A stretch of DNA of 64,000 nucleotides, from the NCBI GenBank assembly GCA_001931875.2, contig MSJH02000812.1, forward strand, positions 310,001-374,000. The letters run 5' to 3'. Both the position numbers and the translations under genes were made by a program. The stretch is from Byssochlamys sp. IMV 00236 (lineage: Eukaryota > Ascomycota > Eurotiomycetes > Eurotiales > Thermoascaceae). Below, piece by piece: positions 26,627-38,082 of this stretch (the first letter of the stretch is position 1; the number at the start of each line of letters is the position of its first letter). The notes under the pieces were generated by a model. That model was not told where the DNA came from, ran no database searches, and saw only the letters and a program-made list of their open reading frames with translations.

Positions 26627-26819
26627 GGGAGTCCAGATGGTGTAGTGGTACAAAGCTAGTCCACCTCCATCTAGCTAGAGGTTTTCTGTTCGAACCTCGG
26701 AGAAGGCTCCTTGGATTTTCGAAGAAAAACCCTGCCCGCCAAAATAGCATAGGCGGGGTTTTCGTAACACCCTCCATCTCTCGTCCTGTGGATGAGTGCC
26801 CGGGGGTGTGAGCTTTTTT
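26627..26819 (+). ncRNA. tRNA-like Pol III transcription unit, possible SINE
   Basis: It carries an A box TGGTGTAGTGG (26638-26648), a B box GTTCGAACC (26688-26696) about 40 bp later, and a T6 run (26814-26819) that would end Pol III transcription. GGGAGTC (26627-26633) can pair with GGCTCCT (26705-26711), yet the arms do not make a cloverleaf: the A box starts 4 nt too late and the T stem does not pair. A GC hairpin follows the B box (CCCGCC at 26735-26740 with GGCGGG at 26752-26757, extended by GAAAA/TTTTC). A (TTTA)11 tail lies 22 bp past the T run. Tail, body and split promoter resemble a tRNA-derived SINE; a pseudo-tRNA is the alternative. Confidence 0.5.
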
Positions 26820-26840
26820 GTATACAGTCCTTTGTTGTTG

Positions 26841-26883
<43 letters not shown>

Positions 26884-26884
26884 T
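26841..26884. repeat. TTTA microsatellite, about 11 units
   Basis: Uninterrupted tetranucleotide array directly downstream of the tRNA-like unit; short simple repeats of this kind end many SINEs. Confidence 0.95.
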
Positions 26885-27773
26885 TGTTGGTATTGTGTTT
26901 GAGATTCTATGCGAAATTGTGAGAAGCCTTGAGCGTTCTGGATAACGAAGTGGTTGCGTTAAGGATATACTAAGTATTACTTCTTCTGCGAAGGGGTGCA
27001 ATCGTTAGGAAGCATCTGTTCGAGTATTTTTGTAATTTTAATCCAATTCTACTGCGACTTTCGGTTGTGTTTAGTAGGCTGTATTAATGGTTGTTATTTT
27101 GTCAATTTGATTTCTATGTACGGCTTCTACGCGAGTAAATTATATATCCGAAGAGCCCCAGACCGAAAAGACGAATATTCTATCTGAATCTATAACAGAA
27201 ATAGATTGTTACCAACCCCTCCTTAACCTTCATCGTCGCCTTCACTATACTGAGACCTGGATCCGAAAAGATAGAACATCCAAGAGTCATGATGCATATA
27301 CCCATACGATACATGGCCACTTTATCTGTTAGGATCCTCTTGCCCAAGAAATCAATAGTGATGACGTAGACCAGCTGCAAGTCCCGAAAGAAGAGGATGG
27401 ATCTCCCGTTGGAAGGACTGCTGATAGTGTCTCAGGACCCATCATAGTGAACAGGATGGTATAAGTAAGGCGCTTAGAACGTCTACACTAAGGGGCAACC
27501 GGGCCGAGTTTTCGTTAGTCGACGCTCGTAACGAGTATCCAAGGGTGTCAGGAAGAGCAAGTCCGAGCCATAGGCGTTCTCAAAACTCCTATGATGTCAA
27601 TTCACTTCTTTTATGGCGGTCTCTGGCAAACTGAGCAAGCAATAAAGACGAAAGCAGCAGCGAAATAAATGGGTATCCAGGTCGTCGGCTTTCGTTAAAA
27701 TGTCAAATCAATTCCGATTGCTTGTTGAGAATCCCCGTGAGCCGTCGTCTCAGTTTATCAGTCGCTAGCAGGA

Positions 27774-30127
27774 CTATTCGGGCTTCTTAAGCGCGGCGTC
27801 CTCACGCTTCAGAAGCTGGACCTTCCCCATCGTTATGATAGGCGGGTCTCCGTCAGTCTCGGTATCATTCTTGGCACCTTCCTCGATCTCCCTAGCAAGA
27901 CTCTTATCGTAGCTCGTGGGATCAATTCCCAAGACTCCACCGACATATCCACCACGCTCACCGGGAACGCTGAATTCGCGGAAAACATACTTCCATTCGT
28001 TGAGCCAAATCTTAACGGCTTTTCCAACCTTATCCTTTCCATTCTTCGAATGGTGGCCAGTTCCCGTGATGGCATACAGGACACGGCGGCCCTGTTTGGC
28101 GTGCTTGAGGAGGATCTTCTCGAGATACTCGACGGCTTCTTCGGGATGGAGACCATGCAGATCAACGTACAGCTCCTCAGTGGTGGGGTTAAGACCACTG
28201 TTTAGTAGATGTTTATTCCGCTCCTCGTAAAGATGGCGAGCTGCTTCGCGATGACATTTACGCATTGCCTCATTCTCTGCCTGGCCACGCAATGATAGGG
28301 CCTTAGCGGCTCGCGCATCATTACGATTCCAAGCTTGTGCGGCGCTAGAGGATAGGGTTTAGTGACGACCCATGAAGGAGTATAGGGACCTAGGAGTTGA
28401 CTAGAGCATACCTTTGCAGAAACTTATTCCTGACGGTTCCATGGCGGATGGCATCTGTGCGATATTTGATGTACTGTTGGTTGGCCCTGGCCCCTGTCTC
28501 TAGCCAGGGAATGTGCTTAGGGGCAGGTATTGCTTGTGCGGCCGCACTGTTTTCTCGGCTTTTGGGAGCTTCTTTGCTGTTTTTCGAGGAAGATTTACCC
28601 TTCCCAGGGCCAGGAGACGGAGACATGCGGACGACATCTGCAAGCGAGCTAGGCGTGCTTTCCTTGCTGAGGTTGCTCTCGCGAGTTTGATTTCCTCGTT
28701 TCCCTTTCTTTCCAGGATTTTTCGCACTCACCGCGGACAGGGTAGGGAAAGCATCGGGATCATCAACCGAAGGTGCTGTGGCGTTCACGTTCGAGTCCCT
28801 TTGCTGATGTCGACTAGTAGGTCGCGAATGGGGACGAGAGTTACTCCCATTTCTTCTTCCACCGCCAAATTGCCCTGGATACTTGTGCCCAGGGGGGGTA
28901 AGATTATTCGAATACTTGACATATGGGTTCATCCAGTGCTCTCCAGCGGCCGTCACAGGCTGCAAAGCAGGAAAAGCATCGTAGTTGTTGTCTATCTGGA
29001 AGGCCGGTTGTTGGCCTCCAGCTGATTGAGAATTCCCATCGCTCAAGCTCATGTTGCCGATAAGGGATGAGGGGTCATGTGAGAAAGGGCATCCATCTCC
29101 AGCAAGGCAGTTGCCCATCATCCAATACCTGCCCCGGCTGTTAGCTCTCATGGCTCTCTTGACTCTTCTATCTGTATCCTATTTGTACTTACTTGCAGAC
29201 ATGTGTAGTCAGATCGTGACTGAAACGACAGTCAGCCCGAAGGCACTGCCCTGTAGATAGCCAATACTTGCACACCACAGGACTTCTAGACTGGCCGGAT
29301 GGGGTTGACGATCGCATATGCTCTACGCTCATGGACTTGCCTACCAAAATACGACCTTCCTCCGCTTGTTGGCTGGTGGAGTCAGAGCTCTGCTCCTGAG
29401 ATAATGAAGCAATAGTGGCACCCAGGTCATAGCTATTGGCCTCCAGAGCGGCCTCGATCTCGTCGTTCGTTTTCTTGTCTCCCAGAACAGACCTTAATAT
29501 ATCATGAGGGCTCATATCGGGCACGAACTCCGGGGCTGCGGCGCTCAGCCCACCACCGGTCGAGCTAACTCCACCCACAGAAGACGTTGTACTGGCGGCA
29601 TCATCCCCCACCAACCACTCGACATTGCTCTCGCTCCCAAAATCCCCATAGAAATCTGAGATCCCACTCTGGTCGGAGAACTCGTACGCATTCAGATTAG
29701 GCGAGTGTGGGATCGGTTGAGCAAGGGCCAGTCTAGGAGAAGGACGAGGAGAGGTGAAAGGAGAGGCTGTAGTAGAGCGTGGAGCGCGTGGAAAGCCACC
29801 GCGCGAAGGCGGGAGCCACGAGGAACTGGACGGGCTGGTGCCCATGTTTGGCGGCGAGGACAGAGGGGTCGAGGATCGTGCAATCTGCCATGGCGCAGGA
29901 GAAGAACGTCGGATGATCGTATGGCGTGCTGGAGGGAGCGAACCATCGGGCTGGGTGCTGTTTCTATGCCACCAGAGAACATCGAGGACGACATTCTCCA
30001 GTGAGCTGCCCGACAGTGACGTGTTTTCACGCAAGAACTCCTCCAGCTTCTCAACCTGCTCTTCTTCATCGATGTCCTTGTCCTGCAGGATGGGCAGACA
30101 TTGCTCATAGATATCCTCCGCAACCAT
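27774..30127 (-). CDS. CCCH zinc-finger protein with C-terminal Smr domain
   Basis: Probable RNA-binding and RNA-cleaving protein, 740 aa. Exons 30127-29193, 29128-28412, 28344-27774; phases agree. The first ATG is 30127 (the longer frame opens with GTG). Order: an acidic helical N-terminus (about 1-50), a long Ser/Pro-rich linker, a CUE/UBA-like block (MSPHDILRSVLGDKKTNDEI, about 200-240), two CCCH fingers (CKYWLSTGQCLRADCRFSH, and CKYWMMGNCLAGDGCPFSH made by splicing), a Gly/Ser/Lys-rich segment, and a C-terminal Smr domain with YVDLHGLHPEEAVEYLEKIL and ITGTGHHS. DxH and GxGxHS are the hallmarks of active Smr endonucleases. The overall design recalls yeast Cue2, the no-go-decay nuclease, with CCCH fingers added. 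Confidence 0.9.
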
Positions 30128-31606
30128 GTTGGGCGCGCAGTGATAGGCGTTAAAGGAGTATCGAAGCGGGGTCAGAATGGAGGAATGTGGCCCCTGGCGA
30201 TGAGACACGAACGAGGACCAGCGTGATATTATATTATATCTCTGTCAAAGACCGGGATTCATGGCTTTCAAAAGCTGGACTCGTAAAAATAGAACGAAAG
30301 CACTGGGAAGATGGTAACTGGACCGGGGATAGGGCTCGTCCGGCAGCGGGCCGATCTCATCGCTGATCAGCAATCACAAAGAGACACAGGAACAATAGAT
30401 CAAGCGCTGCAGCGGCCACGATCCACCTGCAGCACTGCTCAGTCTGTGTAGTGTGAGTCGAGGGATGATAAGCGATAGTAGATATCTATCTTTGAGGGGG
30501 GGCCAGGGTGATGAACGGGAGAGATGCAGCTTTAAGGGCGAGGTCGGGCGGAGGTCTAGGCGAACAACGAGCTCAGCAATGACCCAACCGGACAAAACAA
30601 CGGGGTGATTAGTGCGCTAGATATAGCTGGCCATGAAGTGTCCTTTTGCGTACTGCTACAGTTGCTGTTCCCATTCCTGCAGCAGAAGTCCTTGACGCGA
30701 GCTGGCCTCTACAGACGGGGTAGAGCCAGCTGAGCCTACTCTGCCATCTCTCTCTTGGCGTACTTAGATACATGCTGGCTTGTCGCTGCTCAACCACGGG
30801 CAGAACCGGTCGGAATGGGGCGCCAGATGTGGGGGATCTGGATCTCTTGTCGCTACGGCGGTGGAGAGAGCCTCTGTTGCGCAGTTCTGGCGCTGAAGCA
30901 GCGCTGAAGCAGCGCTGAAGGGTCGCTGTTGATAAAGCGACTATCTAGTCTAGTAGAAACAATATCAGCAGGGGCAGGATGAGGAGATCGATCCTCCAGA
31001 CCAGCACGGCGAGGATGAGAATTCCCTGGGGACTGTTAGTCTATCTATGGCGGGTTTACCATAGATACCTAGGTACCTGTGGATTTCCCCAGATGTAAAA
31101 TATAGTTACAGTACCATACAGACGGATTACACCAAATACACCCCTTGCGAGGCAGCAACATTTCGTAACGTGACCAGACCCTGACAGCCCTGTTGGTCGG
31201 GCGCTGTCGTTGCAGTTGCACCAGTGTCTGAGATGTTCGTGCATCAGACTCTCAACGTCGATCATCTATCCCAATACTCCCTTCTTACTAGATTCAATCT
31301 TCCTCATTTGAATAACATTCCCATCTGGTTCTGCACCTGCTTGGCCCCCATCAGCATTGCCTGTACTAAACACGTTAGTTGGATGCGCTGGGCTACCTAG
31401 GTTTCAGCTTACTGAGCCTCCCACAGCCACATCCTCATGTTCTGCCCATCCCCGGGGGCACCAGATAGCCCTCATCGTTAGACTTGATTTCAGAAATCTG
31501 CAAAAAGCTCGAATTTCCTTCCACTGGTTACATTTCAATAGCTTTCCCCCTCTTCACCAAGCCATCCATTCATCCTATCTCCGGACAACCTCCGGAGCGA
31601 TTCGAC
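30128..31606. other. Divergent promoter region, Smr gene and tvp38
   Basis: 1.5 kb. Contains an 11-bp tandem repeat at 30890-30920 and a perfect palindrome TACCTAGGTA at 31066-31075. No gene supported. Confidence 0.4.
30890..30920. repeat. Tandem repeat of GCGCTGAAGCA, 2.8 copies
   Basis: Three consecutive copies of an 11-bp unit, the last truncated; the sequence leaves the pattern at GGTCGC. A minisatellite in the intergenic region. Confidence 0.85.
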
Positions 31607-32996
31607 ATGCCGGCCGATTATCAGTCGACAGCTCGAGCTCTATCGCTTCCTCTTTCGCCCGCAGAATCCACATCGTCAACAATTGGTGCCGTTCGTCCAC
31701 CATGGAGTCGCCCGGATGGCGACAGGCGGAATTCGATAGCTGCATCCCTCCAAGAAGCAGTTACTTTTCGCGACAAGCTCATAAGCTGGGCTGAAGGGAC
31801 AGGTCGGCGCGTGTCAGAGACATGGAAGCGGATGAGCTTCTGGAAGAGAGTGGGAGCCGTTTGTGCTGCACTCGTCACGATTGCTATAGGCATAGCCTTC
31901 ATGCTCCTCACTGGCAAGATATTCATCTGGGTAGGCCCGTTGGCAGAGAAATGGGAAAAGTCACCACTGGCATACTTTGTCCTCTGGTTACTCATCTTCG
32001 GAGTGTCCTTTCCTCCGCTTGTCGGATGGTCGACGCTAGGAACAATATGCGGTTTCGTATTTGGAATATGGAAAGGGTGCGCAATCACATCTACTTGGAA
32101 GATGCATATTGGCGCTGACATCTCTGCAGCTGGCTCATCTACATGACAGCAACTGTCGTAGGCTCAACGTGCTCCTTCATAGTATCTAGAACAGTACTTT
32201 CGGGATTCGTGAAACGTCTGATGGAACATGACAAGCGATTTGCGGCCCTGGCTCTGACACTCAAGTACGATGGCCTGGCACTCCTCTGTATGATTCGACT
32301 CTGTCCTCTGCCATACTCCGTGTGCAACGGTGCCATATCAACATTCCCGACAGTCCATCCTCTGATGTACGGGCTTGCTACGCTGATTATTTCCCCGAAG
32401 CTCCTGGTCCCTGCTTTCATTGGCAGCAGGTTGCGGATTCTGTCGGAGGAAAACGAAAAGATGGGCGCCGGCTCCAAAGCGGTCAACATTATCAGCATCA
32501 TTGTTACAGTAGCAATCGGACTTTTTACAGGATTGTACATATATAGAAGGTATACCTACCGCAGCTGCAATCCTCGCCGTTTTGCGATATTCATGCTAAC
32601 ACATGCTCGTGAAATAGGACCTTGGCCCGGGCAGAGGAACTCGAGGCTGAAGAGCGCGCTAACATCCGGAGTTCTTTACAAGCCGACCATGCTGCTCATC
32701 GGCCTCACCGTTCATTTTCAGATGACCCTGCGGTCGATGCTGCCGCGAAGACTCTCGCTCGTGATGAGGAAGAACGGATTGGCTTCCGTGATGATTTTGA
32801 TGACGATGATGTTGACTTGGTTGTCGACGACAGTGACGATGAAAATTCTCCTCATGCTCAGAAGCAAGGATTACCTAGTCCGTACCGTGATGAGTTTACT
32901 GATAACGACTCTGATGTCTTTGGCGCCGGAGATGGCGACGAACATGAGGCATATGGGTTACATACGCACGTGAGACGGGGCTCGGACATTTCTTAA
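31607..32996 (+). CDS. tvp38: Golgi membrane protein Tvp38 (DedA/SNARE-associated family)
   Basis: Multi-pass Golgi membrane protein, 422 aa. Exons 31607-32076, 32130-32549, 32618-32996; phases agree. A polar N-terminus leads to a first helix ([20 protein letters not shown]), then the SNARE_assoc core: [31 protein letters not shown], and [18 protein letters not shown] with the conserved RLCPLPYS. It continues to [15 protein letters not shown] and a last helix ([19 protein letters not shown]). The C-terminal cytosolic tail is very acidic ([18 protein letters not shown]). DedA-family members include lipid scramblases. Start at the first ATG; the longer frame opens with TTG. Confidence 0.94.
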
Positions 32997-34620
32997 TTGT
33001 TATAGACATGGCATAATGGCCCGCTGGAGTTCTTATACTGGGTTGGAAAGGGACTATCGCATCTTGCATCAAATGACACGATATTCTTGGAATGTATTCG
33101 CTTTCTGGCTTCCTGGAGAAGTGCGAAAGAAAATATAGCTATCAGGTAACATCCATAACAACGCTAGATCGAACGCACAAGACTAGACCGAAGATAGCCT
33201 AGGTACCTCTATTAGATCTTCGATGGCGTTTCTTTGTTATACATCTCGAGTTCGCTTATGTCCAAGGAAAGCCGTCGAAGTTCATTCGGCTTCATTCAAG
33301 TTAGCGCTGAGTGCCAAACGGGGTGCGACGTCCGGTCGTAGATTGCAGCTATACGACTCAGGGATTAGATAACTACTTAAAGAGTATAAGTCAGTAAAGA
33401 GATCGCATAGCTCGAGAAAGCAGTTCTCATTTTTTAGCACTTACTCCTTGAAAGCCAGGGATCAATATGCTGGAAGGGTCTCCGTAGATGGAATCCATAA
33501 AACCCTTTCGCGGATGTATAAACAGACCCAGTGGACGTTATGTACCTGTACGTAAGCGAATCTGTCTCATTTCAAGACATGAGAGAGTCTTGATGGCTCA
33601 ATCGCGGTCGGTCAGTACGCATGACGGGACGGCAGTACCGCAATACAATTCAGATATACTACAACACAGCATCCCGTTCAAACCTAGAAAAATATCTTCA
33701 CATCTGCGCATCATATCCATTACACCATAACGACGGCCTCGAGAGGGGAAAATATCGCGATCTCGGCATCGTTCCCTTCCGAAAGGAGTGTGGCGTGGCA
33801 TGACGGCTCCCCTCTATATCCAATGTTCTGTGTTGGTCTCATAGTCAGCCAAGTTAGCCGGAAGCATCAGGACTCGACATCAACTCGGCCCAAACGGGTA
33901 GGTGTCAAAGAAATCGTGGACTTGATTCATTGAACAATAACATTCGAATTCCAACGTGGACGGGGTGAGGTCGAGTTCGAGTGCTGTAAGGTGCGGCTGC
34001 TCCCTTCTTCGGGCTGAGAAATACGCTAGCCCGGCTGAGGATCCGTGAGTACATCCGAGAGGTAAAATAGAGGTTCAGTGCTCAAGCTTTTATCCAACTG
34101 CAAAGCCACGGCGGGATCCCCCCTCAAAGATGATGCACTGGCATTGAATGCGCCTTATTGTTCATTCGAAAGCTGAACCCGGGGGTTGTGGATGTCTCAG
34201 CGTCCCAACTAGTCCTGAATCGTCTCACATGTGTTCTAGAGACTGGTAAGCGTGTTCCCCCTCTTTTTCTTCTATATGCAAGCAACCCCACGAACCCCAA
34301 CTGAGACTTTGTGTAAGACTCGAAAACATGATTGACGTACATATTTCTAATTCGTATACAGAGTACATTCGACATTGGGATCGGTCTGACGGCCACGCAC
34401 TACCTATCATTGAGCAAATACGTGAAAAGTGGGCCCATCATGGAGGTATCTGTCAACGTCTGATATCGCAGGCTACATCTGAAAGGCAATAATCAAGTTG
34501 TGTCCATAATCCAAGGGAAACACATATCCAGTGCTTGGGCGTGTGTATCAATCTCAACTTTTCAGTGCCTGGAACATTTCCTGGAGACATAGTCATCCCG
34601 CGAACCCCTTGCTGGCAAAT
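32997..34620. other. 1.6 kb intergenic upstream of the demethylase
   Basis: No gene or RNA recognised. CCTAGGTA occurs at 33198-33205. The last 90 bp are open in frame with the demethylase but start with GTG, so they are read as 5' UTR. Confidence 0.4.
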
Positions 34621-37600
34621 ATGGAAGCCTCTTCTACTCTCAAGACCCAGGGTCTTCAGGATCTGCCCGGTAGATCAGTGCCCTTGGCTGAATTCTTACC
34701 CAATAACCAAAGTGACATCAATGAAGCAGCTCCAGCTCCCTCCCACCATGCTCCGGTTCCTGATACAATTTTCGAGATGCCGCCTGCAAAGCGGCGTCGG
34801 AGGTCCGGACAGGGCGATTCCTTTAACGGCGCCGACGGTCTCTCAACTGATATTGGAAGTCCCTTTTCATATCCTCAGAGAGTAAACATCAAAGAAGAGA
34901 TGGAAGGAGCGTCACAAAGCACAGGTCGTGCATCCCGCAGTACGGAACAGGACACGAGTCATCACACGCCAAGTGACTCGATGACATCGGCATCGATGTT
35001 TTCGCCCCATCCGCAGAACAAGTCGGCATCTCCTTTGACCTTTGTCCAGACCTCTTTTGAATCTGTTTCCTCAGTGAAGCGCACAGCGTCAAAATTGGAC
35101 TTTGAGAAATACCGACCTCGGTCGTCCATACCCACAGGGCTTCCTGCTCCTGTCTATGCTCAACAATGTGTCGCTGCAGCATATGCATCAAGGTTAAATC
35201 CGTATGCTTTACATAAGAATGAGCAGGCATACTTGCAGGATCAACTATGCCATATCCATGTTACGACTTATCTCAACATTCGAAATGGGATACTTCGTCT
35301 CTGGACTCGCAATCCAATGGTGAGCGTCACGAAAGAAGAAGCCCTTGGTTGCGCGAAGGATTACCGCTGGATGAATTTGGCCGCTTTCGCCTACGACTGG
35401 CTTGTGCGAAACGGGTACATCAACTTTGGCTGCGTAGAGATCCCCAAAGCTCTAGTTCCGCCCAAACGAGGGCGCCGAAGAGAAGGACCAGTCATTGTTG
35501 TTGTTGGCGCTGGAATGTCAGGTCTCGGCTGCGCGAGACAGCTGGAAGGTCTTTTCAGTCAGTACAGGGATAGCTCTACCTCTCCCCGCGTGGTGGTGCT
35601 CGAGGGAAGACGAAGAATCGGAGGTCGTGTTTATTCTCATCCTCTAAAGAGCCTCCAGAGTACCCTTCCGCAAGGTTTAAGATCTACAGCGGAAATGGGC
35701 GCGCAGATCGTTGTTGGCTTCGACCACGGCAACCCGATAGACCCGATCCTTCGCGCGCAGTTGGCCTTGCGCTACCATCTCCTCCGCGATATATCGACCA
35801 TATACGATATAGACGGGAGTCCGGTAGACGAAGTCAGGGATGCGATGGATGAGAGGCTGTATAACGACATCCTCGACCGCTCTGGGCTGTATCGGCACAA
35901 GGCTGTCGTCCAGCCGACCGCTGAAGGTGATAGGGAGGCGATCGATACTGGTCGGGACGTGTCTGCCGACGATGGAGTGACGGTAAAGCAGTACGAAGAA
36001 GCCAGAGCCGCAGGTACTATTGATTTATTGGTGCCTTCAAAACGCGTCCGACGCGGCGTTGGCCACAAAACTGCAGACATCAAGCCTGCTGGGCCACCTA
36101 TGGCAGATTTGGGACCAACGGAAGAACAGCCAGCAGCATTCACGTGTCAGACCATGGGGTGGAAGTTAAGGGATGGTGTTTCGCAGAGAGACTCAATTAA
36201 CCTAGATGCTATTGCCAAAGCGAGCAACCACCAGACGTTAGGAGAAGTCATGGATGAAGGAGTCAGGCAATACCAGCGCATGCTTCCGCTGACTCCAAAG
36301 GATATGAGACTACTCAATTGGCATTTTGCAAATCTTGAATACGCGAATGCTTGCAATGTTGGGAATCTCAGTCTTTCTGGGTGGGATCAGGATATTGGAA
36401 ATGAATTCGAGGGAGAGCATGCGCAAGTGATTGGGGGATATCAGCAAGTCCCGCAGGGAATATGGTCTTTTCCCAACAAACTCGATGTTCGCAGAAACAA
36501 AATAGTCACAAAGATATCCTACAGCCCTTCTGGAACTTCCAACCATAAGGCATTAGTGCACTGCGAGGATGGAGAGACCTTTGCAGCAGACAAAGTGGTC
36601 TTTACGGGTTCACTAGGTGTGCTGAAACACCAGACTGTGCAATTCGATCCCTCACTTCCTGATTGGAAGAAGGGTGCTATCGAACGTCTCGGTTTTGGTG
36701 TCATGAATAAGGTGATACTCGTGTTTGAGAAGCCATTCTGGGACCTCAGTAGAGACATGTTCGGGCTTCTCCGCGAACCCACCAACACTGACAGCATGGT
36801 TCAAGCGGACTACTCAGCCAACAGGGGTAGATCCTATCTCTTCTGGAACTGCATGAAGACGAGTGGTCTTCCAATGCTTGTTGCGCTGATGGCAGGTGAT
36901 GCAGCATACCATGTTGAAAGGACCCCGGATTGTGAGATAATTGCAGAGGTGACCTCACAGCTTCGAAATATTTTCAAGACCGTTAACGTCCCTGATCCTC
37001 TGGAGACAATCGTCACACGATGGGGAACAGACCGGTTCACAAGAGGCAGTTATTCCTCTGTTGCTCCAGAGTCTTTGCCTGGTGACTACGATCTCATGGC
37101 GAAATCGGTCGGTAATCTATATTTCGCGGGTGAAGCAACCTGTGGCACTCATCCCGCGACTGTCCACGGTGCGTATATTTCTGGGCTCCGCGCTGCGTCC
37201 GAGATCATCGAGTCTATCATTGGACCTATTGAGGTGCCTACTCCTCTGGTCCCTGAAAAGGGCAGACAGTCAGAAACAGGCACGCCTGTGCTAGCAGGGC
37301 AGAAAAGGAAGGAGTCAGCAGCACCCTCTACAACTGCTATCCCAGCTACCACACATGCAGCACCTGCGGTATCTTCCATCCAAGCCCGGAGCAACAACTC
37401 CTTCCCATCAGAAGCAGCGCTCCGCCAGGCTTATGATGAGGCAATGTGGGTAGCCATCTACGGCGAGCTCGGCCACCCAGAACCTCGTCCCGCCAAAATG
37501 AGCCTGAATCCTTTCCTTCTGTATCAGAAAGACTACTGGCATAAATGCAAGCAACAATGTGAAGACGCTCGACGGGCGAGTACCAAAAACTCCAATGCAA

Positions 37601-37992
37601 AAGTCTCCCGCGATGAGATCCGGCAAGCTCTGGGACTCATGTGGCGTGAAGCCAGCGAGGAAGTGAAGAGGCCTTACCTGGACCAAATCGCTGCCAACAG
37701 GCGGATGAACACCGAGATATTCGATCAATGGAAGGAGAGGATCCTTGAATGGGAAAGGAAGACATACGAAGTGAAAGATCGATGGGTTGCAGCGAATCCA
37801 TTCGAGACATGGCAGCCTGGTCAGTCGAATGAAATGGTCCCGGCTCCTACTGAAGCCAATACGGCCACGAATGGAACCACAACTACACCACCTGTCCCTT
37901 CTGAAGACACCAACAAAGCGACCTCTGTGAACGGAGGAGACATTAGCACATCAAAAGAAGGAGACACAGGTGATGAGAACAATACAGTATGA
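34621..37992 (+). CDS. LSD1/KDM1-type histone demethylase with SWIRM and HMG box
   Basis: FAD-dependent lysine demethylase of chromatin, 1,123 aa in a single exon. Order: a disordered N-terminus with a basic patch (PPAKRRRRSG), a SWIRM domain at about 172-273 (YAQQCVAAAYASRLNPYAL to DWLVRNGYINFG), then the Rossmann dinucleotide motif VVVGAGMSGLGCARQLEG with VVVLEGRRRIGGRV. The amine-oxidase domain is interrupted by a long low-complexity insert (about 440-560). The conserved Lys is in GFGVMNKVILVFEKPFW, and the FAD C-terminal motif is NLYFAGEATCGTHPATVHGA. A C-terminal HMG box lies at about 956-1058. Filamentous-fungal KDM1 proteins share this HMG addition (Aspergillus HdmA-like). The tail is Thr/Glu-rich. 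Start at the first ATG. Confidence 0.95.
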   Translation: MEASSTLKTQGLQDLPGRSVPLAEFLPNNQSDINEAAPAPSHHAPVPDTIFEMPPAKRRRRSGQGDSFNGADGLSTDIGSPFSYPQRVNIKEEMEGASQSTGRASRSTEQDTSHHTPSDSMTSASMFSPHPQNKSASPLTFVQTSFESVSSVKRTASKLDFEKYRPRSSIPTGLPAPVYAQQCVAAAYASRLNPYALHKNEQAYLQDQLCHIHVTTYLNIRNGILRLWTRNPMVSVTKEEALGCAKDYRWMNLAAFAYDWLVRNGYINFGCVEIPKALVPPKRGRRREGPVIVVVGAGMSGLGCARQLEGLFSQYRDSSTSPRVVVLEGRRRIGGRVYSHPLKSLQSTLPQGLRSTAEMGAQIVVGFDHGNPIDPILRAQLALRYHLLRDISTIYDIDGSPVDEVRDAMDERLYNDILDRSGLYRHKAVVQPTAEGDREAIDTGRDVSADDGVTVKQYEEARAAGTIDLLVPSKRVRRGVGHKTADIKPAGPPMADLGPTEEQPAAFTCQTMGWKLRDGVSQRDSINLDAIAKASNHQTLGEVMDEGVRQYQRMLPLTPKDMRLLNWHFANLEYANACNVGNLSLSGWDQDIGNEFEGEHAQVIGGYQQVPQGIWSFPNKLDVRRNKIVTKISYSPSGTSNHKALVHCEDGETFAADKVVFTGSLGVLKHQTVQFDPSLPDWKKGAIERLGFGVMNKVILVFEKPFWDLSRDMFGLLREPTNTDSMVQADYSANRGRSYLFWNCMKTSGLPMLVALMAGDAAYHVERTPDCEIIAEVTSQLRNIFKTVNVPDPLETIVTRWGTDRFTRGSYSSVAPESLPGDYDLMAKSVGNLYFAGEATCGTHPATVHGAYISGLRAASEIIESIIGPIEVPTPLVPEKGRQSETGTPVLAGQKRKESAAPSTTAIPATTHAAPAVSSIQARSNNSFPSEAALRQAYDEAMWVAIYGELGHPEPRPAKMSLNPFLLYQKDYWHKCKQQCEDARRASTKNSNAKVSRDEIRQALGLMWREASEEVKRPYLDQIAANRRMNTEIFDQWKERILEWERKTYEVKDRWVAANPFETWQPGQSNEMVPAPTEANTATNGTTTTPPVPSEDTNKATSVNGGDISTSKEGDTGDENNTV

Positions 37993-38056
37993 TATTCATC
38001 CATAGCAGACTATTACTTATATGTACAATAAATCAAACTGGACAATGCTTACTTAT

Positions 38057-38082
38057 TTCTTCTCTTCTCTTCTCTTCTCTTC
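38057..38082. repeat. TCTTC microsatellite
   Basis: About five units of a pyrimidine pentanucleotide 65 bp after the demethylase stop codon. Confidence 0.8.

Larger units (their letters stand above)
26147..27773. other. 1.6 kb intergenic with a tRNA-like Pol III unit
   Basis: Apart from the tRNA-like unit at 26627-26819 and the TTTA microsatellite, no gene is supported. A minus-strand frame at 27180-27380 is hydrophobic but has no recognisable domain. Confidence 0.5.

Noticed and set aside
26627..26711. Functional tRNA gene
   Set aside because: A and B boxes are good, but the A box is misplaced relative to the only pairing acceptor arms and the T stem does not form.
27180..27380. Hydrophobic minus-strand frame, possible transporter relic
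   Set aside because: No motif of any transporter family and no flanking exons.
34531..34620. Longer N-terminus of the LSD1-type protein
   Set aside because: The extension starts with GTG and has neither conserved nor targeting character, unlike the thioredoxin reductase leader.
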